The notes under the pieces were generated by a model that searched no databases, was not told where the DNA came from, and saw only the letters and a list, made by a program, of their open reading frames with translations. Source: Cynocephalus volans (Eukaryota; Chordata; Mammalia; Dermoptera; Cynocephalidae). From it: a stretch of DNA of 64,000 nucleotides. Position numbers and translations under genes: made by a program. The stretch's first letter is position 1; the number at the start of each line of letters is the position of its first letter. This document shows, piece after piece, positions 13,451 to 27,094 of this stretch. Where the stretch lies: assembly GCF_027409185.1 (NCBI RefSeq), contig NC_084463.1, positions 66,139,852-66,203,851 on the forward strand. Direction: 5' to 3'.

Positions 13451-15792
13451 GGTTCTCAGCCACTCTCCAGCAAGTACGTGGTCTCTGCCACTAAGGGCAT
13501 CTCCTCTCCACCAGTGCTCAACACGGTCCCTGGGTTCTCAGCAAGGACACAGAGCTCCTTTGGAAATTGTCCGCAGTAACTCCTGCAGTGATGAGAAAAA
13601 GTTCCCCAGCAAGCTTGATGCCGAGCGAGGAAACAGACAACATGCTGCCCGCTGGGGTCTGTTCAGTGTCTGCCTTCGCATCGGGAAAGAATCTGATTGA
13701 CACTGCAACAGACGACAGCTAATATGAACCTCTGCAGATGGGGAAAGCCCGGTGTGTTAATAAAGCCATTTTTATTTTTACATATTTACTTTCAATGTGT
13801 TTCAGCATATGTGTCATCCTGGTAAACATAAGCTTTCTGGCCTCCTATTATTATTTTTTTTTTTGCTTAAAATTATATGACCCCCATTTTTTCACATGGC
13901 ACAGGCCTTTGCAGTTTAGGAGCTCAGCCAAGCAGAACCAGGCAAAGAAATGCTCTTCCAGGACTTTGCTTTGAGGACTGAACTCCGGAATGCTGGCGTC
14001 TAGGGAGTTGGATACTGGCCCGTGTAGAGAGGGTGTGCTCTGTGTGTGATTCCCCAGACCGCAAGGTGGACCACGCGCCATCTAGCTGTCCTGAGTTTGG
14101 AAGGCAGATGGTAACAGCTCAGTGCTCCCTAACAGAGTAAGCAGCAGCCTCTCAGAGGGGCCTGTCCTTCTGACCAGAGTCCCCTCCGATTCTAACGGGC
14201 TATTTGGGAACTCAAAGACAGAGGTGGCGATATCTCTAGAGAACGGCTGCACTTGGAAGAGAAGGGTTTTCTTTCTCTGGCTAAGTACAGAAAACTGGGG
14301 CTGGAACTCGATTTCCCTAAGTCTGGAAGAACCCTGGACCTTAGACTCTCATCGGTGTTATCATCTTGTCCCAGGAAGAGGACATTTAGGAAGTGCCTTC
14401 ACAGTCTCTGCACTTGTCAGGTACAAAATTGGCAATTTTGTCATCAAGATCTAATGTTTCCAGTTCCATATGCTTCAATCTGCATTTTACATGCTCTCAG
14501 GCCTAGGACTGCGAGGGTTTCCACTCTGTCCCGGGACACGGGAGGTGGGGTTTGCCCAAGGCCCTGCGTGGCAGGTCCAGATTTGGATTCTGAGGAAAAC
14601 CAGCACTTGACCACATGCAGATTTGGGGAGAGTGGGGAAGTCTTCTGTAACCTCAACACAGAGCCCTCAGTGTCCCTGCAGCAAGGCTGAACCCTGCTCC
14701 ATGTTCAGCCTTCCCTTTCCAGGGGACGACCAACGCCCACGAGGAAAATACAGTGTTAAAACATGACCTAGGGGACAGTGACCTTTGACAACAGCCCAGG
14801 GTATATGAAAATCCCTGAGGGACAGCCAAAGCCCTCTGGAGGGACCCCAATGACCAGGCATCTCAAGACTAGGGATATTTTGGTTTTCAGGGGAGACTGA
14901 TGATTTTCTGGGTTATTCAGGCAAAATTTAGATGTGGGCCATATCTAACTTTCTGTTTTCTGTGACCATGATTCAATGGACTATATACATTTTATGTTTA
15001 TTAATGGTGGCTGGTTAAAACTACAGGAGATCTTAAGGACTGATGTCCATGGCTTTTATAGCACTGCGATGGTAATGGCTACCATTAGTGGCCATAGACT
15101 GTTGTACACTTAGCTGATGGCTTCGGGAAGGCTTAGCCTGGGACAGATACAGAGCACCCATTAAGATCAGGGTGGGAAATATAAATACCTAACAAGACAC
15201 CACTATTCACCCTCTGACCTATTTACCATCCCCCTACCCGACCACCCACCCACCCACCCTTCTAACATTTACGAGGGGTTTGGTATTGAAAGGTGGATAA
15301 GAAACAGGGCCTGCTGTTGAAAAGTTCCTTGTCTGACTGTCTAGTACAGAGGGGCTCAAAAAAGACAGGGTGGGCTAGGCTTGCACAGTTTGGGAAAGGT
15401 CTTGAGGCGATACTGACGTACGGCCTCCTGCTGTCCTGTTTGAGAACAGCTGGTCTAGCGGGTGCCTGAAGTCTTGAGATATTTACAGAAAAAATTCTGC
15501 AGGTGGATGCCTCAGGAACAGAAAGGAATTGTCATCATTGGGTTCTGGGCAAAGTAATTCCGATGGTATCACCTGGCCGTTGAGACTATTCGGAGGTCTA
15601 TAGGTAAGACGCTCCTTTTTGACTTGAGTATCTGAAAAAAAAATTGCAGGGGACAGAGAGTAATATGATGTGCAACTGGACTGTCGGCTCTGCTGGAGTC
15701 TCCACCCCTGCATCTGTCTTCTCCAACAGCCTGGCCTCAGCCTGCAGGCTCAGCTCAAGGTCCTTGTCCTAAAATGGGATAGGGAGGACTTT

Positions 15793-15910
15793 ATGTCCTT
15801 GAGTCCTACACCCCAGGGTGGCTCTGGTGCCTTCTTTGCTACTCTGGCTTTGATGTCCTTGAGTGCTACACCCCAGGGTGGCTCTGGTGCCTTCTTTGCT
15901 ACTCTGGCTA
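15793..15910 (+). repeat. Near-identical 60-bp tandem duplication
   Basis: Copies at 15793-15852 and 15853-15910 differ at one clear base (GAGTCCTA against GAGTGCTA) plus the junction. The period is exactly 60, so open frames continue through both copies, but nothing indicates coding. Confidence 0.95.
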
Positions 15911-17151
15911 CCTACCCTGTCGGGGGGTAGTCCTGGGATGGCCAGGATTGTGCCATACTGGGAATCCCTGCCACGGGTAGAAGTACACGATGTTCCAGGT
16001 GGAGAACCACCTGCTGGGTTGGGCCCCATCTAAACTATCTAACGGGTCTGTAGTTCCACTGTCTGCTTTCTTTCTTTCTTTCTTTTTTTTTAATCCAGTG
16101 AGACTAATTTTTATCCCTGGATCTGAAGTCTAGGATTTTAAGAACCAAAGGGCATAGAATTCTTGCCCTGGCCTAACTGAAACAGGTCTGGACTGGAAGG
16201 AAGACAGAGTCCAATAAAGACAGAAAGGTTACAGGATCATGTTATCTAGCGCCTGCTTTGTGTGACTATGCATCTACTCGAGGTCCAATAGAGTATTAAA
16301 ATGACTTTTCTCTCAGCTTGCTCAATCTTCAATCTTCGGCAAGCAGTAATTAATTTGTCCTCACCACATCCTGAAAGGAAGAGCGGGTTTGAATTAGCAT
16401 GCTTGGGATTATGCATCCGGTGGACTTGGACACATAGCGTTTAAGCACTGTGACTCATAAGCAAGTCTGACCACGGATTTCTTTTGCATCCTCTTTCTCT
16501 AACAATGCATTTAACCGTCAACGTTTACCTTTTGTCACAATGACAAATCCACAAATTATCAAGTAGATTTCCATTTGTAAATTCAGAATCAATTTTAATA
16601 TATGAAACCCATGACTCAACCGTACATTGTCACGTTTTGCAAAAGCATGAGCATCCTGACGGTATGAAGTCTCTGTGCTCCAGTTTTTAAATGATGAGGC
16701 TTCTCTGGATGAATGCAGACAGAGCAGGGACAGTGATTAACCTCCCCCTCCCCCCGCACAAAATGACAGAGTATTTGCTAAATGAAATGACACAGGGCAG
16801 TGGATGAAGCTCTAACGTGGCGATAAGAGCTCCTGCAATCCCGGATTCACACTGAGCTTCTGGCATCTTATTGAGGCTCACTGACCAAGCCTTTGCAGGA
16901 TGACCTTCAGATCTACTGACACTTATCACAGCATCACTTCAAGCAGATTTAACTCCATTTGTGCCCAGTCACTTACAGCCACTGCCCAGCTTTAATGGGC
17001 TTCAGTAAAAGACCGCCACGGCTTTCTTTTACATGGCCAATAACTAGTAGGTATAAGTTGGCTCCTTCTGCAGCCTGTGCAGAGAAAACACACTAGATTT
17101 TGAAAACACTGTGATCCACATCGTTATGAGAATAAACCATTGCCCACTTAC

Positions 17152-17293
17152 TGGGTACCGAGTCTCCGGTAATTGCTTATCAGAAAGGCATCAATCGTGA
17201 GGGCGTTCAGAATTATTGCTGGGTACAAGATATATTTTTCAAAACACTGAAGCCAAACATAGAGTCTTTCAAACCACATTAAATGGGCGACAT
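17152..17293 (-). CDS. PCNX2: PCNX2 internal exon E (transmembrane segment)
   Basis: 142-bp exon, acceptor CTTTCAG, donor GTAAGT. The first two bases complete the Asp codon from exon D and the last two (CA) start a His codon finished in exon F. The 46 full codons run VAHLMWFERLYVWLQC then FEKYILYPAIILNALTIDAF and end NYRRLGT. MWFERLYVWL and EKYILYPA are diagnostic of pecanex, and ILNALTIDAFLIS is the PCNX2 wording (PCNX1 has VLNELSSSAETI here). It includes one membrane-embedded helix. Confidence 0.95.
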
Positions 17294-17849
17294 CTGAAAG
17301 AAAAACAAAAATCACTTAGAACAGCCACGATCAAAGTATTTCTCTTTAAGCACAAGTAATTGTAAGTAATATTCCCCCTCCTTTGATCCAAAAGCTGTTG
17401 ATTAAAAACTCAGATACTAAACATGATATACCAGTTTCCTACATAGTTTATAAATAATAATATATAGCAATATAAGTCAGCACCCAATTTTTCAAGTCAA
17501 TTGATTTCTTCATATACTATTTACTGGGACCAATGAAATGATCTGTCACATGACATCAAGTCATCTCAGAGCAAGTAAGCGTGGAGAATGGAAGAGAAAG
17601 AGTTGGAAAAAACCCCATGGGCTCATCTCCTTCTAAGCTTGTCGTCACTTCTAAGCCTGGCGCTAGTTTCTGGGATTTCCTCTCTGTCTTTTTAATCTTT
17701 AAATCCACAATCAGATCCTAGGGCGACATATACGAATAAAAGAAAGCTGATCCCCAAACCCGATCACTATGAGTCTCTTACATTTTTCTAAGCCTTCACG
17801 ACAAAAGACGTAACACAGAGAGTGAGGTCTCGTCCTATCAGGGGCTAAG

Positions 17850-17975
17850 GCTCAAAGTCAGACCTCCCTGGGTATGCATTCGGTCTCCACCAACCACTAG
17901 TACGTGCCCTTGAACTACTAACTTCGTCTTTCTGAGCCTGTTTTCCCCGTCCCGTCCGTCCACTGAGTCTGCTAC
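17850..17975 (+). repeat. MIR fragment
   Basis: AAAGTCAGACCTCCCTGGGT, GTGCCCTTGAACTACTAAC and TTTCTGAGCCTGTTTTCCCC follow MIR order with substantial divergence. Confidence 0.5.
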
Positions 17976-19169
17976 TGGGCACGCCCTGTCTGCAAGGGAC
18001 CAGGAGGCTTCGGTGGCCCAGTCCTCCAGCAGAGAGCCGGGCAAGTGAACCCAGGCTGCCGTGGGTTCCAGTCTCTCCAGGCAAGTCTCAAAGTCTAAAT
18101 CTGCAAAGGGGGAGGCGACTTCACTGCACTTCTGGAATAACATTCTCCAACAATTGATAGTAAAAAAAACGATACTGCAATAATCGATAGTATAATAATA
18201 ATAATAGGGCTACGCAGTTTTTACACTGTTTGGGTGGGGCAAGGACATTTCACAAAGGGGAACCGGTTCACACTCATCAGTGGGCTGTCCCCTGCGGGTC
18301 TCTTATACAGGATTGGAAGATAAATGAACTGTTTCCAAGCGATGTCACTGGGACGTCACCTAAAGGATCTCAGGAAGCACACAAACAGACACGCACACAC
18401 ACACAATTGGAAACTGATATTTTACGGTCTTCTTTATATGGCTATAATTCCACATAAAGATGTATTATTACTTTTGTAACTCAAAAAACACAAAAACTAC
18501 CCTCATTTGATTAAAACTATGAAGAGAGTTTTGGCATGCGGAAATTTTAAAAAGAATTCATTTGAATGGAATAAAAATGGTGACTTTGGATAGAGTGAAA
18601 GTTCCTCATGACATGGGAAATAAGGTATCATAAGAACAAACACCCTGACAACGAACTTAATAAACAGAAGAGGGAGACAATGAGAAATTATTAAGATAAA
18701 AATAAAAGGAAATTTTAGTGATGGATGAAACAGGAAGGAAGAGTCGAGAGAAAATTAAGTCCAAGGAGGAAGGACGTTGATAGGAATTTGACTTTGGATA
18801 TTTTCAGCAGACAATGTGTAAGGTTTTCTGGAGTAGATTTGGAAATGTGTTATTTCATAATGACTGAATTCTTATACATAATTAATAAACTCTAGGTATA
18901 TTATGCAGCTTTATATAAAGTGTTTTAATATTTTGTGGAAGTATGCAAAAACTAAAAATACAAGTCTTCAAGACCCCTCACCCATTCCTCAAAGCAAATG
19001 ACTTTGACTCCTGCTTCCTAGAGAAAATTGGGTCTGCGAGGCACAGACTCCCCCACCTTCCCGTCCCCTCAACTGCAAACTCATCTGCGTCCACATCCAC
19101 CTTCCTGCTCCTCAGAGGCCGAGCTCCCTCCAGTGGTCACCCCTTGTCCCACCTCTAGCTGTTCCCCAG

Positions 19170-19720
19170 GGCAAGCAGCAAGACTCCCGTCTTTCCACGT
19201 GGAAAACTCACCTTCCACCTTGCCTCTCTGTCTTGCTCACACTGTCCTTTTTGGCACAGCCAAGCTTCTTGAAAAGCTTGTCAACATCTAATGATCCCAC
19301 TTCTGAGTCTCCTACTTACCGCAGAACCTTCTCTAGGGGTGTGTGCAACCACCCCAACCTGAACCGCATAGGACAAGTCCCCTCAGGACCTCCTCACTGT
19401 CACATACCTGGTACTTCTCAGCCTATCTCACTGGACCGTTCCATCTTCAATGCTCAGACCCTTCATCGAAGGTCCTATGTGCCTCTCTCTGTGCTGGCTA
19501 CTTTCCTGGAACGTCCTTCGGTCTTTCCTGTTTAAGAAACTCATCTTTTTACAGGACCTGGCATCTTGCCTTCTGGAGATTTTGGGACCCCTCGGGCCTC
19601 CTGTCCCCATTGCAGTCATTGCCAGTGGCTGCCAGGGTTGGGGCATCTGAAGCATCCATTCTGAAGTGGGATGAGGATTTGCCACTGACACTGTTTAGAA
19701 TTGTCAGCACATGGTGATAG
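19170..19720 (+). repeat. Possible LINE-2 fragment
   Basis: CACAGCCAAGCTTCTTGAAA, then CTATCTCACTGGACCGTTCC, resemble the L2 coding region upstream of the piece at 8.9 kb. The open frames of 99-124 codons here do not form one continuous product. Confidence 0.4.
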
Positions 19721-20024
19721 TAAAAAGGAGTAACTTTTAATGGGCTTTATTATTGTTTATAAATTCTTTATAAACAGTACACCCCCTTTCTGCCTGTTCC
19801 CAAGCAGACCCCCCACACTGTCACCTTTGGTGCCCCTGGCACTGCCATGTATCGAGTACCTACGAGGCATCTGCAGGACACAGACCCCTGCATTCTGTAT
19901 GTGTCACTGCTAGCTTCAAGGCAAGGTATGTTATTCTTTCACGCCATCACTGTGTACTGTGAATTCTACAATTTTAGTATCTGACACAGCAGAGAGTAAT
20001 TACTTATTTAAATATTAATCTTCC

Positions 20025-20140
20025 CATTAGATTTTGAGTCTGTCAAGGGTAGGTACTATGTCTTATTCGGTTTAGTGTTTCACGTACCTAGCAGAATGCT
20101 TGGGATTGAGTTGGGGTTCAGTAAATGTTTATTTATTATC
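20025..20140 (+). repeat. LINE-2 3' end fragment
   Basis: TTTTGAGTCTGTCAAGGGTA, then ACTATGTCTTATTC and TTCAGTAAATGTTTATTTAT, match the L2 3' terminal region. Confidence 0.6.
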
Positions 20141-20812
20141 TTATTTTTAGTGGTTGGGGGAATTGCAAATAATTAAATTGAACAAAGAGGGACTAAAAAA
20201 ATGTAACCCATTTTTGGAATTAGTTTTTTGATTATAAAACAAGAAGCCTTCTAACTATAGCATATTGAACAACATTTCCTATTTTAATCTCTCATAGAGT
20301 GCAGTCAGTTACAGCTAAGTATCTTTCTATACAAAATGTTTTTTTCTGATTTCTCAATTTATAAGAGATCAACAGTGTCAGATTGAGGACATCACATCAA
20401 ATGCAATTCAGACTGCTTATAAAAATACATTTACAGAGTTCTACCAACATTTGTCACCAATTCAGAGAAACATGTCAACCTTAGCTAGATTTCTGCAAAA
20501 AAAGTAAATAAATCAAGAGAAATATAAGCCAACCTTATCTGCAGTGCTGTTAGAAAATATATGAGTTAGAAGAAACATTTGCGGGCTCATCACTGTAGAA
20601 TAACTTGGGCACCATTTGGATGGGGACTGCAGGTCAGAGTTTCAAAAGCTTGTTACAATACTTTTAGGAAACGATATTTTCCAGTGTGTTGAGATGAGAC
20701 TAACTTGAGTAGAGGGGCATAATCTGCAGTCTTCAAGAATTTACTGCAGATCATGATAAGAAAAATAGGTTTTTCATAAGAATTTCAGTTTACCAATCCC
20801 AGAAACACATAA

Positions 20813-23090
20813 GGATGGTTCCACATATGCAAGTCAATAAATGTGATACATCACATCAACAAAATAAAGGAGAAAATCCTATGATTATCTCAATAGCTGC
20901 AGAGAAAGCATCTGACAAAATTCAACATTGCATCATGGTAAAGATGCTCAACAAATTAGGTACAGAAGGAAAGAATCTCAACACAATAAGAGCCATATAC
21001 AAAAAACCCACTTCCAATATCATCCTGAATGGGAAAAAGCTTTCAGCTTTTCCCTTAAGAACAGGAATAAGACAAGGACACCCATTAACATCACTCCTAT
21101 TTAACATAGTATAGGAAGTACTAGCTAGAGAAATCAGACAAGAGAAAGAAATAAAGGGCATCCAGATTGGAAAAGATGAAGTCGAATTGTCCCTGTTTGC
21201 AAATGGCATGATCCTATATATAGAAAAGCCTAAAGACTCTACAAAAAACTCTTAGAGTTGATAAATGATTTCAGTAGAGTTGCAGGATACAAAATCAACA
21301 TACAAAAATCAGTAGTGTTTTTACACTCCAACAATGAACTAGCAGAAAGAGAAATCAAGAAAGCTAGCCCATTTACAATAGTCACCAAAAAACAAACAAA
21401 TAAATAAATAAATAAAATACCTAGGAATCAATTTAACCAAGGAGGTGAAAGATTACTACAACAACAACTACAAATCACTGCTGAAAGAAATTAAGGAGGA
21501 CACAAAAAGATGGAGAGACATTCCATGCTCTTGGATTGGAAGAATTAACACTGAAAATGTTCATACTACCCAAAGAATCTACAGATTCCACACAATTCCC
21601 ATCAAAATACCAGTGACATTCTTTACAGAGATAGAAAAAGCAATTCTAACATTCATATGGAGCAACAAAAAACCTTGAGTAGCCAAAGGAATCCTGAGTT
21701 AAATAAATAAATAAATAAAGCCAAAGGCATTACACTACCTGACTTCGAATTATACTACAAAGCTATAGTAACCAAAACAGCATGGTTCTGGCCTAAAAAC
21801 AGGCACACAGACTGATGGAACAGAACAGAGAACCAAGAAATCAACTCACATACTTACAGCCAACTGATCTTCCTCAAAGGCACCAAGAGCATACACTGGG
21901 GAGAAGACTGCCTCTTCAATAAATGGTGCTGGAAAAACTGGACATCCATATGTAGATGAATAAAACTAGACCTGTACCTCTCGCTATACACTAAAATCAA
22001 CTCAAAATGGATTAAAAACTTAAATATAAGACCTGATACTATAAAATTATAAAAGAAAACATAGAGGAAACACTTCAGGCAGTAGGACTGGGCAATGACT
22101 TTATGAATAAGACCCCAAAGCATAGGCAACAAAAGAAAAAATAAACAAATGGGATTATATAAAAGTAAAAAGTTTCAGCACAGCAAAAGAAACAGCAGAG
22201 CAAAAAGAAAACTGACAGAGTGGGAGAAAATGTTTGCAAACTATGCATCTGACAAAAGATTAACATCCAGAATATACAAGGAGTTCAGAATATACAAGGA
22301 GTTAAAAAACAAATAACCCAATTTAAAAATGGGCAAAGGAGCTGCATAAGCATTTCTCAAAGGAAGATATACAAATGGCCAACAGACACATGAAAAAAAA
22401 TGCTCAACATCATTCAGCATCAGGGAAATGCAAATCAAAACCACACTGAGGTATCTCACCCCAGTTAGACTGGCCACCATCAAAAAGACAGAATAACAAA
22501 CACTGGTGAGTGTGCAGAGAAAAGGGAACCCTCCTACACTGTTGGTGGGTCTGTAAATTAGTGCAGCCATTATGGAAATGGTATGGAGGTTCTTCAAACA
22601 ACTACAGATTGAACTACCATATGATCCAGCAATCCCACTGCTGGGACATACCCAAAGGAATGGAAATCATCGTGTCAAGGGGACACCTGCACTCCCATGT
22701 TTATCACAGCTCTATTTACAACAGCCAAGAGTTGGAACCAACCTAAATGTCCATCATCAGATGACTAGATAAGGAAACTGTGGTATATCTACACAATGGA
22801 ATATTACTCTGCCATAAAAAAGAATGAAATACAACAATCACAATAATACGTTGAACTTTCAAAAGGACAAAACAGAACTGAGGACACCAGAGGTGATGAA
22901 GGGAGAGGAAAAGAGAGGGGCAAGGGAGGAATTCGTAGAGGCCTGTGAAAAACAATTACATGGTATGATGTTGAATATACTAATTATCCTGATGTGAGCA
23001 TCACATATTGCACACAGGTATCCAAATTCAATGCTGTACCCCACAGATATGTACACTCAACTATGTTTCAATAAAAAGAAAGGGGGAAAA
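20813..23090 (+). mobile_element. 5'-truncated LINE-1, ORF2 reverse transcriptase to poly(A)
   Basis: Begins in the ORF2 reverse transcriptase region ([17 protein letters not shown]-like) and continues through the ORF2 C-terminus, 3' UTR and A-rich tail. ORF2 is broken. A TAG at about 21111 interrupts the segment after LLFNIV, a frame change follows, and the catalytic FADD motif reads FANG at about 21198-21209. The last 300 bp include the usual [12 protein letters not shown]-type segment and the GGAATATTACTCTGCCATAA motif. It cannot encode a working enzyme. Confidence 0.9.
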
Positions 23091-24394
23091 AAAGTTAAAA
23101 AAGAAGAAAAAAATTCAAATAAAATAGAAACCACTAACACACTCTGAGTTCACCATCTGTGCCTTTGTAAGTATTTGAAAGTGAAATCACTGACTCAGTG
23201 ATTTTAACTGTGCGAGCTACCCTGGGGGCGGGGATGGGGGTGTACAGGTGTGTGAAGCTATGTCACAGCACAACTTCAAGGCATGTGATTAAGACGTTTA
23301 GGCTTTAGGAAGTCTTGGCTTGTGAGCTCTGTTCTACTCTCAAGCAGTGTATCTGCTGGAGCTGCATCCACTACGGCCACAACAGCACACTCGTTTGTGG
23401 AGAATGCCGGGGCCTGGGATCTTTAACAGATGGTGACCGAATTCTAGGGGAAGCAAAGCAAGCTGACAGCTACAAAGGAGCTCCGTGTCAGACTCTGAAG
23501 GAAAAAAGAACTTCAGAGAACTAGAAGCCAGCTCATTCAAAGCTCACAAAAACCTTTACTATTTTTAAAAATAGAACCATGAGAGTCACCGAAAAAGTTG
23601 AGCTAGAAAACAGGTTGGCCTGCATAATTCAGCTCTAGTTTACTACCTGAGGTGCCACAAGGGAGATGAAACTGACAGCCACTTGACATCACGTCTAATA
23701 GAAGCCCGCTTGTGCCCTCTGCTGATGGACTCTGAGTCTTTAGGTACAGAGACAGCACAGCCGGCATGTGGCACTGGGCACATACACCTGCAGGCACAGG
23801 CAGACATGCCACCTGCTAAGGGACAAAACTAGGTGAAGGTTTATCCCAGGCACAGTTTCCCTGGTGGGCATTCAGTAGCACATCTAGCCAAAGCAGGGGT
23901 GGAGAAGGGTTTGGAAAAGGAGGTAAAATGGATATCTAGGACAACAGAGCAGAGAGCAGATCCCAGAGATCACCAGCTCGAAACCTCTGACTTCAGGTCC
24001 TGTTAACCCTGCATAGAGACAGAAAATCGTTTTCACTTACATCACACGCAGTAACTTACTGCAATGAAATTCTTTGATCTCTAGATAAGGAAAACATTTA
24101 ACAGATAAACGGAACTCATACTGAATAGTTATAGTTACAGGCAGAGGAGGACAGATCGAAAGCTGAATAATAATGTAGGAGAAAACCAAAACAAAAAAGT
24201 CCAGAATTCTGTATTCTCAAAGATTAAACTTAATCCTTTATTATGGGCCAACGATGAAAAGCTAATTAAAAAGAAAGCTTATAAATGCAATAAATACGTT
24301 TCCTAAGTCCCTAAATCGTCTACACATTCTTACAAAGTAAAGATAACAAAAAATCTTTCCAATGATATTTTGTAACTGCCTTTATTATTTCTCT

Positions 24395-24440
24395 TTCTTT
24401 TTCTCAAGGGCCTGGAATATTAGGCCCTTGAGAAAAAGAA
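24395..24440. repeat. Perfect inverted repeat, 19-bp arms with 8-bp loop
   Basis: Left arm TTCTTTTTCTCAAGGGCCT (24395-24413), loop GGAATATT, right arm AGGCCCTTGAGAAAAAGAA (24422-24440). The arms are fully complementary. No transposon ends or coding context are visible. Confidence 0.95.
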
Positions 24441-25049
24441 TGCAAATAAACTGTGCCATTTGTAAGTTTATATATGACTCATTATCATTGAAAGCTTTAC
24501 ATTTTCTCAAAGGGTTTTCAGGTTGCATTTTATTTAGATGTATATTTGCTACTAAAATAAGTCCTCAGTAGCTGAAAGTTCATTAGAAATTCTCAGGATG
24601 TTTAGCTTTAGGAAGACGATCTTCTCCAATTCAAACCCTGAATTACAATTTAAGCTGCAGGGATACAGGGCTCCCTGCTTGTTAGGGACCAGATGCATTT
24701 GAATGTATGTGCAGCCCAGCTCTGGTCACACCAGAGGCATCTAAGGCAAAGAGACCCCACGAAGGGAAATGAACACATCCGGGCTGTTGGCGTCCCCTTA
24801 CTACAGACAGCTGATTTTTTTCCCATGAGCATTTCTCACTCTCTTTGCTGCTGGGCCAAATCTCAGATTGTGAAGTCCTTAGCACTAACATGTCGTTTTT
24901 TATTCTCCATCAATAGGCTTCACTTCTTAAACCAGTAGCATGAACTGAGGGCAGTGATTCTCACATGTGAAGGAAACCACATCCCCTGATACTCAAAGCC
25001 CTGAACTCTCCCCACGGCCTTTCCCTTGCCCAATAAGCTAATTTAGGGC

Positions 25050-25590
25050 TGCCCGTGGCTTCCTCCAACGCCTGGAATCCTTTTCCTCCACTGAGGGGAG
25101 GGTTACCCTTTCTTTCCCTACTCACCCTTCAGGCCTCAATTTAAATGTCACTTCCTTAAGAAAGCCTTTCCTTTTCCCTTAAGTCTAAATTAGGACTTTC
25201 TCTCCATCATACTTTAAACACTTTGCACATGTGTAGTCATCTGTGTGATGAACATCCGTCTCTCCCAGAGGGTGGCAGCTGCAGCCAGCAGGGCCAGGGC
25301 CGTTCTTCTCTGTCATATCCAGCATTTAGCACTGTACCTTGTCTATAGTGGCCACTCAGTAAATGGCAGGCAACACACCTGATTAATTGACTAATAACTT
25401 GACCAAAGAAGACACCTAACAGAGCCAAGTCTGAGGAGAAGCTGGGGCTTGCCCACGCTGGGTACTGCCTGTGTTTTAGGAATAAGGGATTTACTCCTGT
25501 ATTCTCAGAAGGTGCACCTGCCCCCAGCATCCTGCACAGTCCCTGGCACATGATACTAGTCTATAAATATTTTTCAATGAATTAATAAAC
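25050..25590 (+). repeat. LINE-2 3' region fragments
   Basis: CCTGGAATCCTTTTCCTCCA, CACCCTTCAGGCCTCAATTT then AAATGTCACTTCCTTAAGAA follow the L2 order, ending AGCATTTAGCACTGTACCTT and CACTCAGTAAATGG. A second short end (CACAGTCCCTGGCACATGAT) is at about 25535. Confidence 0.55.
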
Positions 25591-26261
25591 ATTATCAGGT
25601 TCAACATCATGGCAAACTTCTCAAAGAAATACAAGATAGTTAACAGCAATTTTGGGAAATCGGAATATTAAAGTTTATATTTTCCATGGAATAAAAATTT
25701 TTCCCGTTTCTTTAGTGGTTCTTCAACTTGGACTTATGCTTGGAAAATTATTTTCCTCTTCTATGGCCAAGACTATATAATCCGACCTATATTGTCTTGC
25801 TGTGCTATTCTGGTTTCCTCCTTTCTTCCTTTTTAAAAAACATTTTAAATCTTTAAACCATCTGAAATTTCATTTGCTACAAAGTCTAACTCAATTTTTC
25901 AAAATGTTTAGCTCATTTCCCCAAAACCATCCTACTGATTTTTCATTAGTTCAGCGGGAACAAAATCCATCCTTCACATTTCCTCAAAGGGACAGAGAAA
26001 CTCTCCGTGGAATCAACGTAATAATGTGCCTCCTCTTCTGGACAGAAAGGCCCGCAATTAACACCAAACCATAATACTTAAAACCGAAAATAACTAATGA
26101 ATCCATTTATAAGTTTTTCACTTGAAGGAGGTAGGGTCAACATTTTCACATGCAGAGCGTTAGGAGAAAGTTCAAATGTTCTCACGATGGCTGCACGGTG
26201 GAAAATACTCCTCATAGGAACGACCGTCCTGTTGAGAGCAATGACTGTGCGCTTTCTTACT

Positions 26262-26315
26262 GTCACATTCTCAACACCCAGCACAGTGCCTGGTTCACAG
26301 CAGGTGTGCAATAAT
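26262..26315 (+). repeat. L2 or MIR tail fragment
   Basis: CCAGCACAGTGCCTGGTTCA then CAGCAGGTGTGCAATAATG is the tail shared by MIR and L2. Too short to say which. Confidence 0.4.
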
Positions 26316-27094
26316 GTCCAGTCTAGAACAATCAGAAAGCCTCCTCCGAGGGAAATGTGATTGGACTGCTATTTACATTACGCGATTGCTTTCAAACACC
26401 ATTTCTAATTTTCCCGGCACCTCCACGTATTATCCCATCATAAAGTGCTGTAAGGGTTTTAAGCTGCTTCAGATCTACACTAGGGAGACTGAGTCGGGAC
26501 TCAGGACAGGGCCTCACTGATGGCAGGTGGGACCTGACCTCACTCTTCACAATGGCCTCCTGCAGGCCTTCTGGGGCGCGTGGTGTCACACGGCCCAAAG
26601 CCTGCTGCACACTGGCACTTTTTGATTATTAGGGCTGTTCTTTAATGCTCCTCCGGTTACTGACTGCTCATGTTATTTCCACATTGTTTTAGGTGGATAA
26701 GCAGTCTAGGAAAATTGCAATGGGCCCTAGAGTCCACACCCTGCGCTGGCTGAAAAGCAGGAATCTAGGCTGGCAGCTGACCATCAAGCTCCATCCAGGG
26801 GCTCCTCCAGGACCCCCTCTGATGCCTCACTTCAATGAGCTCTGGGTCATCGATTCCACTTCTTTTTCCTGCTGCAGTGTGAACCTGCTTCACCGCCGAT
26901 GCCCTGCCCCAACTCCAGCCCTGTGGAGACAGACACAGGACAGTAAGCTTCCCTGTGGACTAGGGGAGACCAGCCAGAGGGGGAGTGCGGGAGGTGCAGT
27001 GCCTGGCAAGGAGCGGAGAAAATGAGGTGACGAGAAATAACAGCAGCAAGGGAATTATTAATGAAGAGGGCTTCCGATGGACCAGATATTTCCT

